Shown here piece by piece: positions 15,277 to 25,624 of a stretch of DNA of 64,000 bases. The notes beneath the pieces are model-generated. The model made no database searches. It was not told the origin of the DNA and worked only from the letters and a program-made list of their open reading frames with translations. The stretch covers positions 144,425 to 208,424 of the forward strand of contig JAJFLA010000032.1 of the NCBI GenBank assembly GCA_021772935.1. The letters run 5' to 3'. Within the stretch, counting starts at the first letter, position 1; each line of letters opens with the position of its first letter. The DNA is from Gammaproteobacteria bacterium. Its GTDB lineage: Bacteria > Pseudomonadota > Gammaproteobacteria > Xanthomonadales > SZUA-36. Made by a program: the position numbers and the translations under genes.

Positions 15277-16481
15277 CTGAAGCATATATTTACGACCATG
15301 TCAGGTCACCGCGGGGCCGGGGTAAACCCAATGGCTCCCTGCATGCCATTACGCCCATTGATCTGGCCAGCCAGGTACTGGGTGCGCTACGTGACCGTAA
15401 TGATCTGGATACTTCTGTGGTAGATGACGTGGTATTGGGTTGTGTTGCGCCGGTGGGTGAACAGGGTGCGGACATTGCACGGGTGGCAGTGCTCAATGCG
15501 GGTTACGCAGAAAATGTCCCCGGCAAACAACTTAATCGCTTTTGTGCATCGGGTTTGGAGGCCGTCAATACAGCCGCTGCCCAGGTCATGTCGGGCCAAT
15601 CAGATGTCACCATTGGCGGTGGTGTTGAATCCATGTCGCGGGTACCCATGATGTCTGATGGTGGCGCCTGGGCAACCGACCCGCAAGTAGCCTATAAAAC
15701 CTATTTCACACCTCAGGGTGTCAGTGCTGATCTGATCGCAACCAAGTACGGTATCTCACGTCAGGACCTGGATGTCTACTCAGCGGAGAGTCAAAAACGG
15801 GCAGCGAATGCCTGGGACCAGGGTTGGTTCAATGGCTCAGTGGTGCCCATCCACGATCATATTGGTCGCGTGGTGTTGGATCACGATGAACATATGCGGC
15901 CTGAAGCAACCGCAGAGAGTCTTGGCAGCCTGAATCCATCATTTGTGATTGCAGGTGAGCAGGGGGGCTTCAACGCTGTCATCCTGCAACGTTATCCCGA
16001 AGTTGAGTCGGTCAAGCACATGCACACCCCTGGCAACTCCAGTGGTATCGTTGATGGTTCCGCTGCGGTGTTGGTCGGTAATGCCAAAGCAGGCGAACGC
16101 ATGGGGCTGAAACCACGAGCCCGGATTCGTGCCTTTGCATCTATCGGCAGTGAGCCGAGCATCATGTTGACGGGTCCGGCCCCTGCGACTGAGAAAGTAC
16201 TTCAGCGCGCAGGTATGAGCACATCTGATATTGATCTTTATGAGTTGAATGAAGCTTTTGCAGCGGTCGTGCTGCATTACATGAGTCAGCTCAACATTCC
16301 CCATGACAGGATAAATGTGAATGGTGGTGCGATTGCAATGGGCCATCCACTGGGCGCAACCGGGGCGATGATCCTTGGCACCGTGCTGGATGAGTTGGAA
16401 CGACGAGACCTGCAGACCGCGTTGGTGACTCTGTGTATCGGTGCGGGTATGGGAACGGCGACCATTATTGAGCGAGTCTGA
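15273..16481 (+). CDS. Acetyl-CoA C-acyltransferase (thiolase)
   Basis: Cleaves 3-oxoacyl-CoA with CoA to acetyl-CoA (or propionyl-CoA) and a shortened acyl-CoA. Seen: active-site Cys at C91 ([15 protein letters not shown]), the [16 protein letters not shown] motif with catalytic His, and the second Cys in [13 protein letters not shown]. The length, 402 residues, is normal. The gene overlaps TetR by ATGA and is 45 bases ahead of the FadB-like partner, as expected for a beta-oxidation pair. Chain-length specificity cannot be read from the sequence. Confidence 0.92.
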   Translation: MTEAYIYDHVRSPRGRGKPNGSLHAITPIDLASQVLGALRDRNDLDTSVVDDVVLGCVAPVGEQGADIARVAVLNAGYAENVPGKQLNRFCASGLEAVNTAAAQVMSGQSDVTIGGGVESMSRVPMMSDGGAWATDPQVAYKTYFTPQGVSADLIATKYGISRQDLDVYSAESQKRAANAWDQGWFNGSVVPIHDHIGRVVLDHDEHMRPEATAESLGSLNPSFVIAGEQGGFNAVILQRYPEVESVKHMHTPGNSSGIVDGSAAVLVGNAKAGERMGLKPRARIRAFASIGSEPSIMLTGPAPATEKVLQRAGMSTSDIDLYELNEAFAAVVLHYMSQLNIPHDRINVNGGAIAMGHPLGATGAMILGTVLDELERRDLQTALVTLCIGAGMGTATIIERV

Positions 16482-16526
16482 TAGACGGGCTGGTTGACAA
16501 ATAACAGTATTTTGGAAACAAAGACA

Positions 16527-18689
16527 ATGAACAATACGATTCAATACTCCGTCGATGCCGACGGAATTGCTACTTTGATGATTGATTTACCGGGCAAAAG
16601 TATGAATGTCCTGTGTGCGGAATTGATTTCAGATTTGTCAGAGTGTATCGACAAGGTGACGACGGATGACCAGGTTAAAGGAGCTGTGCTTGCATCAGGC
16701 AAGTCCGCCTTTGTGGCGGGTGCAGACCTGACTGAACTGGTCACTGCCTTTGATCGGGGTGTAACCGCTGAGCAGGGTTATCAGTGGAGTTGGCAGCTGA
16801 CTGGCGTATTCCGGAAAATGGAGACCTGTGGTAAGCCGTTTGCGGTGGCCATCAACGGGCTGGCACTGGGTGGTGGCTTTGAGCTCTGTCTTGCGTGTCA
16901 TTACCGGGTCATGTCGGATCATCCAAAGGCGGTTTTGGGGTTGCCGGAAGTCAGTATTGGTTTAATGCCGGGTGCGGGTGGTACCCAACGTTTGCCACGA
17001 CTGATTGGCGTTGAAAAAGCATTACCGGTAATTTTACAAGGTAAAAAACTGAGTCCGAAAAAGGCGCTGGAGTTGGGCGTGGTGCATGAAATCGCACCCG
17101 TTGAAGAATTACTGCATCGTGCCAAGACCTGGTTGAAAGGGACACCTCATGTGCAGGCCCCGTGGGATGTAAAGGGGTTTAAGTTTCCGGGTGGTGCAGG
17201 CGCCAACACACCCAGAAATGCACAAACCTTTATGGTCGGCACGTCTTTGCTGGCGGCCAATACACAACACAATTATCCGGCACCAATCGGTGCGATTTCT
17301 GCAGTTTACGAGGGTTGCATTACGCCGATTGACACCGGTTTGGATATTGAGTCACAGTATTTTGGTCAGTTGGTATCCGCTGTTACTGCACGCAACATGA
17401 TGCGCAGCCTGTTTGTGAACAAAGGTGCGGCAGACAAGCTGGCACGTCGTCCAGAGGGGATTGAGAAATCCCGGGTGACGAAGCTGGGTATCCTCGGCGC
17501 CGGTATGATGGGTGCGGGTATTGCCTACGTTTCTGCACGTGCAGGCATACAGGTTGTTTTACTTGATACCGATATCGAGAGTGCTGAGCGTGGTAAAGCT
17601 TATTCGGAAAACTTGTTTAAAAAAGCGATCAAACGTGGTTATTCGACGCAGGAAAAGGCCCGGGCTTTATTAAACATGATCCACACGACCACCGAATATG
17701 CGGATTTGGAAGCTTGTGAGTTGGTGATCGAGGCGGTATTTGAAAGTCGGGAAATCAAGGCCGTTGTAACAGCAAAGACAGAAGCTGTCATTCCCGAGAA
17801 TGCCATTTTCGCCAGCAATACCTCAACACTGCCAATTACAGGTTTGGCAGAGGCCTCTAAACGGCCGCAGGGCTTTATCGGTCTGCATTTCTTCTCGCCG
17901 GTGGACAAGATGCCATTGGTTGAACTGATTGTGGGTAAGAAGAGTTCAGACGAGGCCATTGCTCGCGGTCTGGACTACATCCAGCAGATACGTAAGACGC
18001 CGATCGTGGTCAATGACAGTCCGGGTTTTTACACCAGTCGTGTTTTTTCAACCTCGACCAACGAAGGTATGACCATGCTGGCTGAAGGTATCAACCCGGC
18101 GTTGATCGAAAACGCAGCGAAAATGGCTGGACTGCCAGTGGGGCCATTGGCCGTGATGGACGAGGTCACGCTTGAGCTTGGTTACAGAATCACGATGCAG
18201 ACTGCCAGTGACCTGGGCGACGACTACACAATGGCCTCGGGCTTTCCGGTAATACGCAAGTTTGTAGAGGAATTGGATCGAAAAGGAAAACGATATGGCA
18301 AGGGCTTTTACGACTACCCCGAAGGTGAAAAGAAACACCTTTGGTCCGGCCTGGTCGAGCTTTATCCGTTACTGGATGAGCAACCCTCGGCGCAGGAAGT
18401 CATCGATCGTCTGCTCTATTGTCAAGCTCTGGAGACAGCACGGTGCTTCGAGGAAGGTGTGATGGATTATGCCGCCGATGCGGATGTCGGTTCAATATTC
18501 GGCTGGGGATTCCCACCTTGGACGGGGGGTACTTTGTCATTCATTGATACCGTTGGGATCAAGCACTTTGTGGCCGAATGCGACCGTATGGCAGCAGCCT
18601 ATGGACCACGATTTGCAGTATCGGACTGGTTACGTCAACGGGCGGCGGCGGGTGAGTCTTTTTATCAGGTCGGCACAGCAGAAATTTAG
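16527..18689 (+). CDS. FadB/FadJ-like enoyl-CoA hydratase / 3-hydroxyacyl-CoA dehydrogenase
   Basis: A 720-residue multifunctional beta-oxidation enzyme. Residues about 1-200 form the crotonase domain ([46 protein letters not shown], with the two catalytic Glu positions present). From about 320 comes the NAD-binding domain ([18 protein letters not shown]), then the catalytic His of [15 protein letters not shown], then C-terminal dimerisation domains. I chose ATG at 16527 with GGAA upstream; a TTG at 16494 is less likely. It works with the preceding thiolase and resembles FadB/FadJ in layout. Confidence 0.92.
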   Translation: MNNTIQYSVDADGIATLMIDLPGKSMNVLCAELISDLSECIDKVTTDDQVKGAVLASGKSAFVAGADLTELVTAFDRGVTAEQGYQWSWQLTGVFRKMETCGKPFAVAINGLALGGGFELCLACHYRVMSDHPKAVLGLPEVSIGLMPGAGGTQRLPRLIGVEKALPVILQGKKLSPKKALELGVVHEIAPVEELLHRAKTWLKGTPHVQAPWDVKGFKFPGGAGANTPRNAQTFMVGTSLLAANTQHNYPAPIGAISAVYEGCITPIDTGLDIESQYFGQLVSAVTARNMMRSLFVNKGAADKLARRPEGIEKSRVTKLGILGAGMMGAGIAYVSARAGIQVVLLDTDIESAERGKAYSENLFKKAIKRGYSTQEKARALLNMIHTTTEYADLEACELVIEAVFESREIKAVVTAKTEAVIPENAIFASNTSTLPITGLAEASKRPQGFIGLHFFSPVDKMPLVELIVGKKSSDEAIARGLDYIQQIRKTPIVVNDSPGFYTSRVFSTSTNEGMTMLAEGINPALIENAAKMAGLPVGPLAVMDEVTLELGYRITMQTASDLGDDYTMASGFPVIRKFVEELDRKGKRYGKGFYDYPEGEKKHLWSGLVELYPLLDEQPSAQEVIDRLLYCQALETARCFEEGVMDYAADADVGSIFGWGFPPWTGGTLSFIDTVGIKHFVAECDRMAAAYGPRFAVSDWLRQRAAAGESFYQVGTAEI

Positions 18690-18726
18690 CCATGATGACA
18701 GTCTTGTTTGACGGGAAACTAAAATA

Positions 18727-19890
18727 GTGGGGGCAGGCCCGCTAGCAGGTTTCAAAATCATTGAGATTGTCGGCCTCGGCGCCGGTCCTTATTGCGGTAT
18801 GTTGTTATCCGATATGGGCGCAGAGGTCATTCGTGTTGACCGCTTGTCAAGTGATAGCAATACGGATCAACCCCAGGATGTGCTTGCGCGTGGTCGACGT
18901 TCTATCGCATTGAACCTGAAAACACCGACGGGTGTGAATACGCTGTTAAAGCTTGTCGAAAAGGCTGATGCGTTGTTTGAGGGGTTCCGTCCGGGTGTGG
19001 CCGAAAGGTTGGGATTCGGACCGGATGATTGCCTGGTGTCTAACCCAAAGCTTGTTTATGGCCGTCTCACCGGTTGGGGACAACAGGGACCACTGGCCGC
19101 TGTCGCGGGTCACGACATCAATTACATCGCCTTGTCGGGCGCCCTGCACGCAATCGGACGTCAGGGTGACAAGCCGGTTCCACCATTGAACCTGGTGGGC
19201 GATTTTGGCGGTGGTGGACTGTTACTGGCATTCGGTATGGTTTGTGCCTTACTGGAAGCCGGAAGATCGGGTAAAGGTCAGGTGGTTGATGCTGCTATGA
19301 TCGATGGTGCGGCCTCACAAATGGCACCATTTTTTGGATTGCAGGCGGCGGGTTTTTTTGAGGAAGCACCAGGAGCCAGTTTTTTAGCCGGGGCTGCACC
19401 TTTTTATGATACCTACGAAACAGCAGATGGTCGTTTCATTGCGATTGGTTCGCTGGAACCACAGTTTTATCAACAATTACTTGAGCTTATCGGACTCGAT
19501 ACGGATCATTATTTAGCCGCTGGCTACAAGGGTCCTTTTGAGCGCATAGATAATACGATGTGGCCGCAGTTGCGTCAGGATCTTGAAGTGGCGATACGGC
19601 AGAAGACCCGCGATGAGTGGTGTGAATTGATGGAGGGTACGGATGCCTGTTTTTCACCAGTACTGAGTCTTTCCGAGGCACCGCGGCATGTGCACCACCA
19701 GGCCCGGGGTACATTTATTGAGATTGACGGCGTGATGCAAAATGCACCGGCACCGAGGTTCAGCCGCAGCCAAACCGATACCCCTCACGCCGCCCATCTG
19801 GTGGGTGCCGACAGCGAGTCCATATTGTTGGACTGGGGCTTCACTGCTGCGGAAATCAGTGAACTGCGCAGGATGGATAGTATCGTTTGA
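18727..19890 (+). CDS. CaiB/BaiF family protein, alpha-methylacyl-CoA racemase-like
   Basis: A family III CoA-transferase fold protein of 387 residues beginning at GTG (LAGFKIIEIVGLGAGPYCGMLLSDMGAEVIRVDR). The motifs LTGWGQQGPLA, AGHDINYIALSGAL and the C-terminal ILLDWGFTAAEI look like alpha-methylacyl-CoA racemase (AMACR) rather than formyl- or carnitine CoA-transferase. In the context of thiolase and a FadB-like enzyme, it would convert (2R)-methylacyl-CoA to the (2S) form so that branched (isoprenoid or sterol side chain) acyl-CoAs can enter beta-oxidation. That substrate class is inferred. Confidence 0.85.
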   Translation: MGAGPLAGFKIIEIVGLGAGPYCGMLLSDMGAEVIRVDRLSSDSNTDQPQDVLARGRRSIALNLKTPTGVNTLLKLVEKADALFEGFRPGVAERLGFGPDDCLVSNPKLVYGRLTGWGQQGPLAAVAGHDINYIALSGALHAIGRQGDKPVPPLNLVGDFGGGGLLLAFGMVCALLEAGRSGKGQVVDAAMIDGAASQMAPFFGLQAAGFFEEAPGASFLAGAAPFYDTYETADGRFIAIGSLEPQFYQQLLELIGLDTDHYLAAGYKGPFERIDNTMWPQLRQDLEVAIRQKTRDEWCELMEGTDACFSPVLSLSEAPRHVHHQARGTFIEIDGVMQNAPAPRFSRSQTDTPHAAHLVGADSESILLDWGFTAAEISELRRMDSIV

Positions 19891-19989
19891 TCGCTCAAGA
19901 CCGATTACCTTATAAATAGTGATGCAATTCGGAAGAAATGTTCACTCACTGTAGACAAGACAATACGAACACTGCATAAATGTACGCTT

Positions 19990-20235
19990 AGCCCGGACAT
20001 TTCACCAAGGATCCGGGGATTGCGCTGTAGCTGGCGAAACAGTTTGGTCGATCGTTTGAAGAATCATAGCGATAGCTATGGTTTGAGAAGGATCGGCCGA
20101 AATGTGAAGCCAGATGCTGTGCAAAACAGGATAGGACAAACTGTCATTGAAAGAAACAAACTACAACACCGTTAATCGCTTGATTACACATTAAATATTT
20201 CATTTTGTTGTCCGCCTTGGTGAAAAGTCCGAGTT
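19990..20235 (-). mobile_element. MITE-like element, copy B (246 bp, inverted relative to copy A)
   Basis: The same length as copy A and its reverse complement. Terminal repeats lie at 19990-20010 (AGCCCGGACATTTCACCAAG plus G) and 20215-20235, the latter with about four mismatches. The interior includes CATAGCGATAGCTATGG, the counterpart of the copy A hairpin. It ends 19 bases before the ATG of the pyruvate carboxylase gene, so that promoter must be inside or upstream of the element. With copy A it brackets the TetR-thiolase-FadB-racemase genes. Confidence 0.85.
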
Positions 20236-20254
20236 AGCTTTGGGAAGTGCATCA

Positions 20255-23200
20255 ATGATTCAGAAAATAGATAAAATCCTGGTCGCCAATCGTGGTGAAA
20301 TTGCCATACGTATCTTACGCGCGGCATCCGAGCTCGGTATACGCACACTTAGTGTATATACCCATGAGGATCGGTTTTCACCGCATCGATACAAGGCGGA
20401 CGAGGCCTACCAGATTGGTGCAGATGATGATCCGCTCAGGCCCTACCTGGATATCGACGCGATCATTGAAGTTGCCAAACTGAATCGAGTGCATGCGATT
20501 CACCCGGGTTATGGGTTTCTGTCAGAGAATGTGGAGTTCGCCAGTCGTTGCCGTGAAGAGGGCATCATCTTTGTCGGGCCGACACCAGAAGCCATGGCCA
20601 TGCTGGGGGATAAGATTCAGGCCAAGACAAACGCGATCGCTGCTGGTTTACCCGTCATCGAAGACAGCCAGGAAAAACTGGATACGGTTGAGGTCGCCCG
20701 GTCTGAGGCGGAGCGTATTGGTTATCCATTGATGTTGAAAGCCGTTGCCGGTGGCGGTGGGCGTGGTATGCGCGTGATTCGTAACGCAGGCGAGCTTGCC
20801 AATGCCTATGCAGAAGCACGTGGCGAGGCACGCAAGGCGTTTGGTAATGACACGGTATTTCTAGAGAAATTTATCGAATCACCAAAACACATTGAAGTTC
20901 AGGTGTTGGGTGATAACGAAGGTAACCTGGTACACCTGTTTGAGCGTGATTGCTCCGTGCAACGCCGTTTCCAGAAAGTCGTGGAAGTTGCACCGAGTTT
21001 CTCCTTACAGGAAGTAACACGGCAGAAACTATATGACTATGCGATGGCCATCACACGTCATGTCGGTTACAGCAACGCGGGAACCGTCGAGTTTTTGATC
21101 GATAAACAGGAAAACATCTACTTTATCGAGGTCAACCCACGCATCCAGGTGGAGCACACGGTAACTGAACAGGTGACTGGTATCGATATTGTGCGCAGCC
21201 AAATCCAGATTGCGCGCGGTCATTTGCTGAGTGATCCTGAGATTCGCATTAATTGCCAGGATGATGTTCATTGCCGTGGTTATTCGATTCAATGCCGGAT
21301 CACCACGGAAGACCCCGAGAATGGTTTTCAACCGGATTACGGTACCTTGATCGCGTATCGTAGCGCCGCCGGTTTTGGTATCAGATTGGATGTCGGTGCA
21401 GCTTATACCGGAGCACGTGTTTCGCCATTTTTTGATTCAATGCTGGTTAAGGTGACATCCTGGGGGCGAACCATGGAAGGTGCGATAGCACGTGGCCACC
21501 GTGCGCTGCGTGAATTCCGTATTCGGGGTGTTAAGACCAATATCGGTTTCCTGCAAAATGTCCTTGATCATCCGGTTTTTGTATCCGGCAAGGCCACGGT
21601 GACGTTCATCGACAATCATCCGGAGCTGTTTGAGATCGGACAGGGCTTTGATCGTGCAACCAAAACACTGCGTTACATTGCCAATCTGACCGTTAACGGT
21701 AACCCGGATGTCGGCAGGGCTGAAACCCAGCGTACATTCCGCAAACCATCAGTGCCGCAGTTCGATCGCCTGGCGGTGTACCCCCGTGGCAGCAAAGACA
21801 GACTCGATGAGATGGGTCCGGAAGCATTTTGCAGCTGGGTTAGGGGACAAAAAAATATATTTTATACGGATACCACTTTGCGTGACGCACATCAGTCATT
21901 GCTGGCAACACGTGTACGCACGCTGGATATGCTGGCGGTAACCGAGGGTTTTGCCAAGGCAAATCCACAGGTGTTTTCACTCGAAATGTGGGGTGGCGCG
22001 ACCTTTGATGTTTCCATGCGTTTCTTGCGTGAGTGTCCATGGCAGCGTTTACAACAAATACGAGAGGCGGTGCCAAACATACTGCTGCAAATGTTATTTC
22101 GAGGTTCTAATGCGGTTGGTTACAAGGCTTACCCGGATAACGTGATTGAAAAATTTATCGAAAAGTCCTGGGAAAACGGTATCGATGTATTCCGTATATT
22201 TGATTCCTTAAACTGGATTGAGGGCATGAAGCGGTCGATTCAGGTGGTACGCGAAAGAACCGGTGGAATCGCTGAGGCAACGATCTGTTATACCGGTGAT
22301 GTACTCAATTCCGATCCCGGCAACCGCTACAATTTGCAGTATTACCTGGATATGGCACGTCGTCTTGAAGATGAGGGTGCACACATGCTGGCGTTGAAGG
22401 ACATGGCCGGATTGCTCAAGCCCTATGCTGCTCAAATGCTGATACCGGCACTGCGGTCGGCGGTTGACATCCCCATTCATCTGCACACCCACGATACTTC
22501 ATCCATGCAAAGCGCAACCCTGCTCAAGGCGATAGAGGCAGACGTGGATATCGTGGACGTCTGTTTGAGCTCAATGTCGGGTCTGACATCCCAGGTCAAC
22601 ATGAATTCATTGGTGGCGGTTATGCAAGGTCACGAACGGGAGCAGTCACTTGATCTGGCGTCTTTAAACCAATATGCGAACTATTGGGAAGCTGTGCGTG
22701 AGTATTATTATCCGTTTGAATCCGGGTTAAAGGCTGGCACAGCAGAAGTCTATGAGCACGAGATTCCGGGTGGCCAGTATTCCAATTTGCGCCCACAAGC
22801 GATTGCGCTGGGTCTCGAACATCGTTTTGAACAAATCAAGAAAAATTATACCGCCGTGAACCGTATGTTTGGTGATATCGTCAAGGTAACACCATCCTCC
22901 AAGGTGGTGGGTGATATGGCGATGTTCATGACAGCCAATGATCTGGATGAGAAAGATGTGATGGCCCAGGGTGGCACGCTGGCTTTTCCTGATTCGGTGA
23001 TTGACCTGTTCTCAGGCAAGCTCGGCCAGACTGAGGGCGGTTTTCCGACGCAGCTTGCTGCGATGGTTTTAAAGGGTAAAAAACCATTGACCGGGCCTCC
23101 GGGTACAGCCCTTGAGCCAGTAGATTTTGACGTCGAATTTGCCGCTTTCAAGCAGCAGTTCGATGATGATTTGACGGAACTCGATTTCCTGTCCTATCAA

Positions 23201-23698
23201 ATGTATCCAGACGTTTTTCGCGGTTATTACGAACACCAAAAAGAGTTCGGTGAAGTGCATTATCTACCTACCAGCACCTTCTTTTACGGACTGAATCAGG
23301 GTGATGAAATCCTGGTTAAGTTACAGCGTGGCAAAACCATTGTGATCCGTTATATCTACCGTTCACAGCCGGATGAAAATGGTTATCGCCGTGTAACCTT
23401 TGAGCTCAATGGTCAGGCGCGAAGCGTGCAGGTTCGTGACGAAACCGTGGTACCAAAAACTGCTGCTAATCGTAAAGCTGTGGAGACCAATGAAATCGGC
23501 TCACCACTGATGGGGCGTTTGGCGACGGTGTTGGTTTCTGCTGGTGATGTCGTTAAAAAGGACACACCCGTGTTTGTCATAGAGGCGATGAAAATGGAGA
23601 CCACAATAACGGCTCCTGTCGATAGCAAGATAAGGGCGGTGCACCTGCAAATGGGAGCTTTAGTAGAGCAGGGTGACCTGGTGATTGAACTGGAATAG
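20255..23698 (+). CDS. pyc: Pyruvate carboxylase (single-chain)
   Basis: The ATP- and biotin-dependent carboxylation of pyruvate to oxaloacetate. At 1147 residues it is a full alpha4-type enzyme. It contains biotin carboxylase (KILVANRGEIAIRILRA, AVAGGGGRGMRV, ATP-grasp and VNPRIQVEHTVTE), carboxyltransferase (YTDTTLRDAHQSLLATRVRT, then ALKDMAGLLKP, LHTHDTS), and a C-terminal biotinyl domain with EAMKMET near residue 1115. The ATG at 20255 follows GGGAAG; an in-frame TTG at 20240 is less likely. It stands alone on the + strand, convergent with cysNC, with MITE copy B immediately upstream. Confidence 0.96.
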   Translation: MIQKIDKILVANRGEIAIRILRAASELGIRTLSVYTHEDRFSPHRYKADEAYQIGADDDPLRPYLDIDAIIEVAKLNRVHAIHPGYGFLSENVEFASRCREEGIIFVGPTPEAMAMLGDKIQAKTNAIAAGLPVIEDSQEKLDTVEVARSEAERIGYPLMLKAVAGGGGRGMRVIRNAGELANAYAEARGEARKAFGNDTVFLEKFIESPKHIEVQVLGDNEGNLVHLFERDCSVQRRFQKVVEVAPSFSLQEVTRQKLYDYAMAITRHVGYSNAGTVEFLIDKQENIYFIEVNPRIQVEHTVTEQVTGIDIVRSQIQIARGHLLSDPEIRINCQDDVHCRGYSIQCRITTEDPENGFQPDYGTLIAYRSAAGFGIRLDVGAAYTGARVSPFFDSMLVKVTSWGRTMEGAIARGHRALREFRIRGVKTNIGFLQNVLDHPVFVSGKATVTFIDNHPELFEIGQGFDRATKTLRYIANLTVNGNPDVGRAETQRTFRKPSVPQFDRLAVYPRGSKDRLDEMGPEAFCSWVRGQKNIFYTDTTLRDAHQSLLATRVRTLDMLAVTEGFAKANPQVFSLEMWGGATFDVSMRFLRECPWQRLQQIREAVPNILLQMLFRGSNAVGYKAYPDNVIEKFIEKSWENGIDVFRIFDSLNWIEGMKRSIQVVRERTGGIAEATICYTGDVLNSDPGNRYNLQYYLDMARRLEDEGAHMLALKDMAGLLKPYAAQMLIPALRSAVDIPIHLHTHDTSSMQSATLLKAIEADVDIVDVCLSSMSGLTSQVNMNSLVAVMQGHEREQSLDLASLNQYANYWEAVREYYYPFESGLKAGTAEVYEHEIPGGQYSNLRPQAIALGLEHRFEQIKKNYTAVNRMFGDIVKVTPSSKVVGDMAMFMTANDLDEKDVMAQGGTLAFPDSVIDLFSGKLGQTEGGFPTQLAAMVLKGKKPLTGPPGTALEPVDFDVEFAAFKQQFDDDLTELDFLSYQMYPDVFRGYYEHQKEFGEVHYLPTSTFFYGLNQGDEILVKLQRGKTIVIRYIYRSQPDENGYRRVTFELNGQARSVQVRDETVVPKTAANRKAVETNEIGSPLMGRLATVLVSAGDVVKKDTPVFVIEAMKMETTITAPVDSKIRAVHLQMGALVEQGDLVIELE

Positions 23699-23740
23699 CT
23701 GGCATTAAATACCATCTGGAATTAACTTGCTAATCATTGA

Positions 23741-25624
23741 TCAGTCGATTTGTAATTGACGCAATACTTCATCCGCCAGCTCTTCAGCGGAGCGGTTGCC
23801 GGCATCAAGATGGATATCTGCTCTTTCAGGCGGTTCATAGGCTGAACTGATACCGGTAAAATTGGGGATTTCACCTCTACGGGCCTTGGCATACATCCCT
23901 TTTGGATCCCGTGCCTCACATATTTCAAGTGATGTATCAACAAACACTTCGATAAAGTCGATATCCCCGACAATTTCCCTCGCCATCCTTCGCTCCCGTC
24001 GGAAGGGGGAGATGAAGGCCGTCATCACGATCAGACCGGAATCGGCCATCAGGCGGGCAACTTCTGCAACACGGCGGATGTTCTCAACCCGGTCGGCATC
24101 GGTAAAGCCCAGATCTTTATTTAAACCATGGCGAAAATTATCACCATCGAGCAAATAGGTGTGTCGGTTTTGTGCGGCCAGCTTTTGCTCCAGAACATCG
24201 GCGATGGTGGATTTGCCTGATGCGGACAAGCCTGTGAACCAGACAACGATTGGTTTTTGATTTTTCATCCGTGAGCGTGAATCACGGTTGATCTCAAAGG
24301 ATTGCCAGGACAGGTTTTGTCCACGGTGCAGGCCGAAGTCAATCATACCGGCACCAACGGTATTGTTGCTAATGCGGTCAATCAGTATGAACGCCCCGGT
24401 TTCCGGATTGTCAGCGTAGGAATCAAACGCAATCGCTTGTGCGGTAGCGAAGTTGCACACGGCAATTCCGTTCAGGTCGATCTTGGTCGCAGGCAGGTGT
24501 TCAGAGGTATTGATGTTGATGGTGTACTTCAGATCTGTAATTTGCACCGAAGTCGTCTGTGTACCGATTTTTAACAGGTAACTACGTTCTGGCAGCATCG
24601 GGTCTTCGTGCATCCAGATCAAGTGTGCCTGGAACTGATTACTGCGTTCCAGTGGTTCGCCGGGGGAGTGCAGAACGTCACCTTTAGAGATGTCAATTTC
24701 ATCTTCCAGTGTCAACGTCACGGCATCACCTTTCTGGGCGCTTGGCAAGTTACCGTCCATGGTGACAATCGACTTGATGCGACTGCGTTTCAATGATGCA
24801 GCCACCATGATTTCATCACCAACCGTGATTTCGCCGCCAACCAGCGTACCGGCATAACCACGAAAATCCAGATTCGGACGGGTAACGCGTTGTACCGGAA
24901 AACGAAACTGCACGGAGTCTTCTTTGTCCGGGTTTAATGATTCCAGGTAGGTCAGCAGTGGTTGACCTTCGTACCAGGGCATACGTTCGCTCCTTGTCGT
25001 GATGTTATCGCCTTTGAGTGCTGATATTGGGATCGTATAAATGCTGCTAAAGCCCAGCTTCTCAGCAAAAGATTCGAATTCTGCACAAATGCCCTCAAAC
25101 AGCTGGCGTGAATAATCTTTCAGGTCGATCTTGTTGATTGCCAATAGAATGTGTTTTACACCTACAAGCGAGAGAATATAGGCGTGACGACGGGTCTGCG
25201 TAGATACGCCAAGACGGGCGTCGACCAACAGGATTGCCGCATCCGCGGTAGAGGCGCCGGTTGCCATGTTGCGTGTATATTGCTCGTGGCCGGGTGTGTC
25301 AGCGACTATAAATTTTCGTTTAGATGTTGAGAAAAACCGATAAGCCACATCAATCGTAATGCCTTGCTCGCGCTCTGCTGCAAGGCCATCAACCAGTAGT
25401 GAAAAATCAATCTCCTCATCGGTTGATGCACGGCCTTTACTATCCTGCTTGAGCTCTTCCAATTGGTCGTCGTAGAGTAATTGGGAGTCATACAGCAAGC
25501 GTCCGATCAGTGTGCTTTTACCGTCATCGACGCTACCACAGGTAATGAATTTCAGCATGCTTTTCGAACTTTCCATTTCGATAAACTGCTGCAGGTCCAA
25601 CTTTGCCTTATTTGCTGCGGACAT
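23741..25624 (-). CDS. cysNC: Bifunctional sulfate adenylyltransferase large subunit / APS kinase
   Basis: A 627-residue fusion. The N-terminal part is the CysN GTPase (P-loop GSVDDGKSTLIGRLLYD, G3 DTPGHEQYTRNM, G4 NKIDL) with EF-Tu-like beta-barrels. From about residue 445 comes APS kinase (WFTGLSASGKSTIADVLE, FISPFRRERRMAREIV, YAKARRGEIPNFTGISSAYE). With CysD it makes APS from sulfate and ATP, driven by GTP, and then phosphorylates APS to PAPS. The start ATG shares one base with the cysD stop (TGATG), so the two are coupled. The fusion is common in bacteria. Confidence 0.96.
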   Translation of the reverse strand: MSAANKAKLDLQQFIEMESSKSMLKFITCGSVDDGKSTLIGRLLYDSQLLYDDQLEELKQDSKGRASTDEEIDFSLLVDGLAAEREQGITIDVAYRFFSTSKRKFIVADTPGHEQYTRNMATGASTADAAILLVDARLGVSTQTRRHAYILSLVGVKHILLAINKIDLKDYSRQLFEGICAEFESFAEKLGFSSIYTIPISALKGDNITTRSERMPWYEGQPLLTYLESLNPDKEDSVQFRFPVQRVTRPNLDFRGYAGTLVGGEITVGDEIMVAASLKRSRIKSIVTMDGNLPSAQKGDAVTLTLEDEIDISKGDVLHSPGEPLERSNQFQAHLIWMHEDPMLPERSYLLKIGTQTTSVQITDLKYTININTSEHLPATKIDLNGIAVCNFATAQAIAFDSYADNPETGAFILIDRISNNTVGAGMIDFGLHRGQNLSWQSFEINRDSRSRMKNQKPIVVWFTGLSASGKSTIADVLEQKLAAQNRHTYLLDGDNFRHGLNKDLGFTDADRVENIRRVAEVARLMADSGLIVMTAFISPFRRERRMAREIVGDIDFIEVFVDTSLEICEARDPKGMYAKARRGEIPNFTGISSAYEPPERADIHLDAGNRSAEELADEVLRQLQID

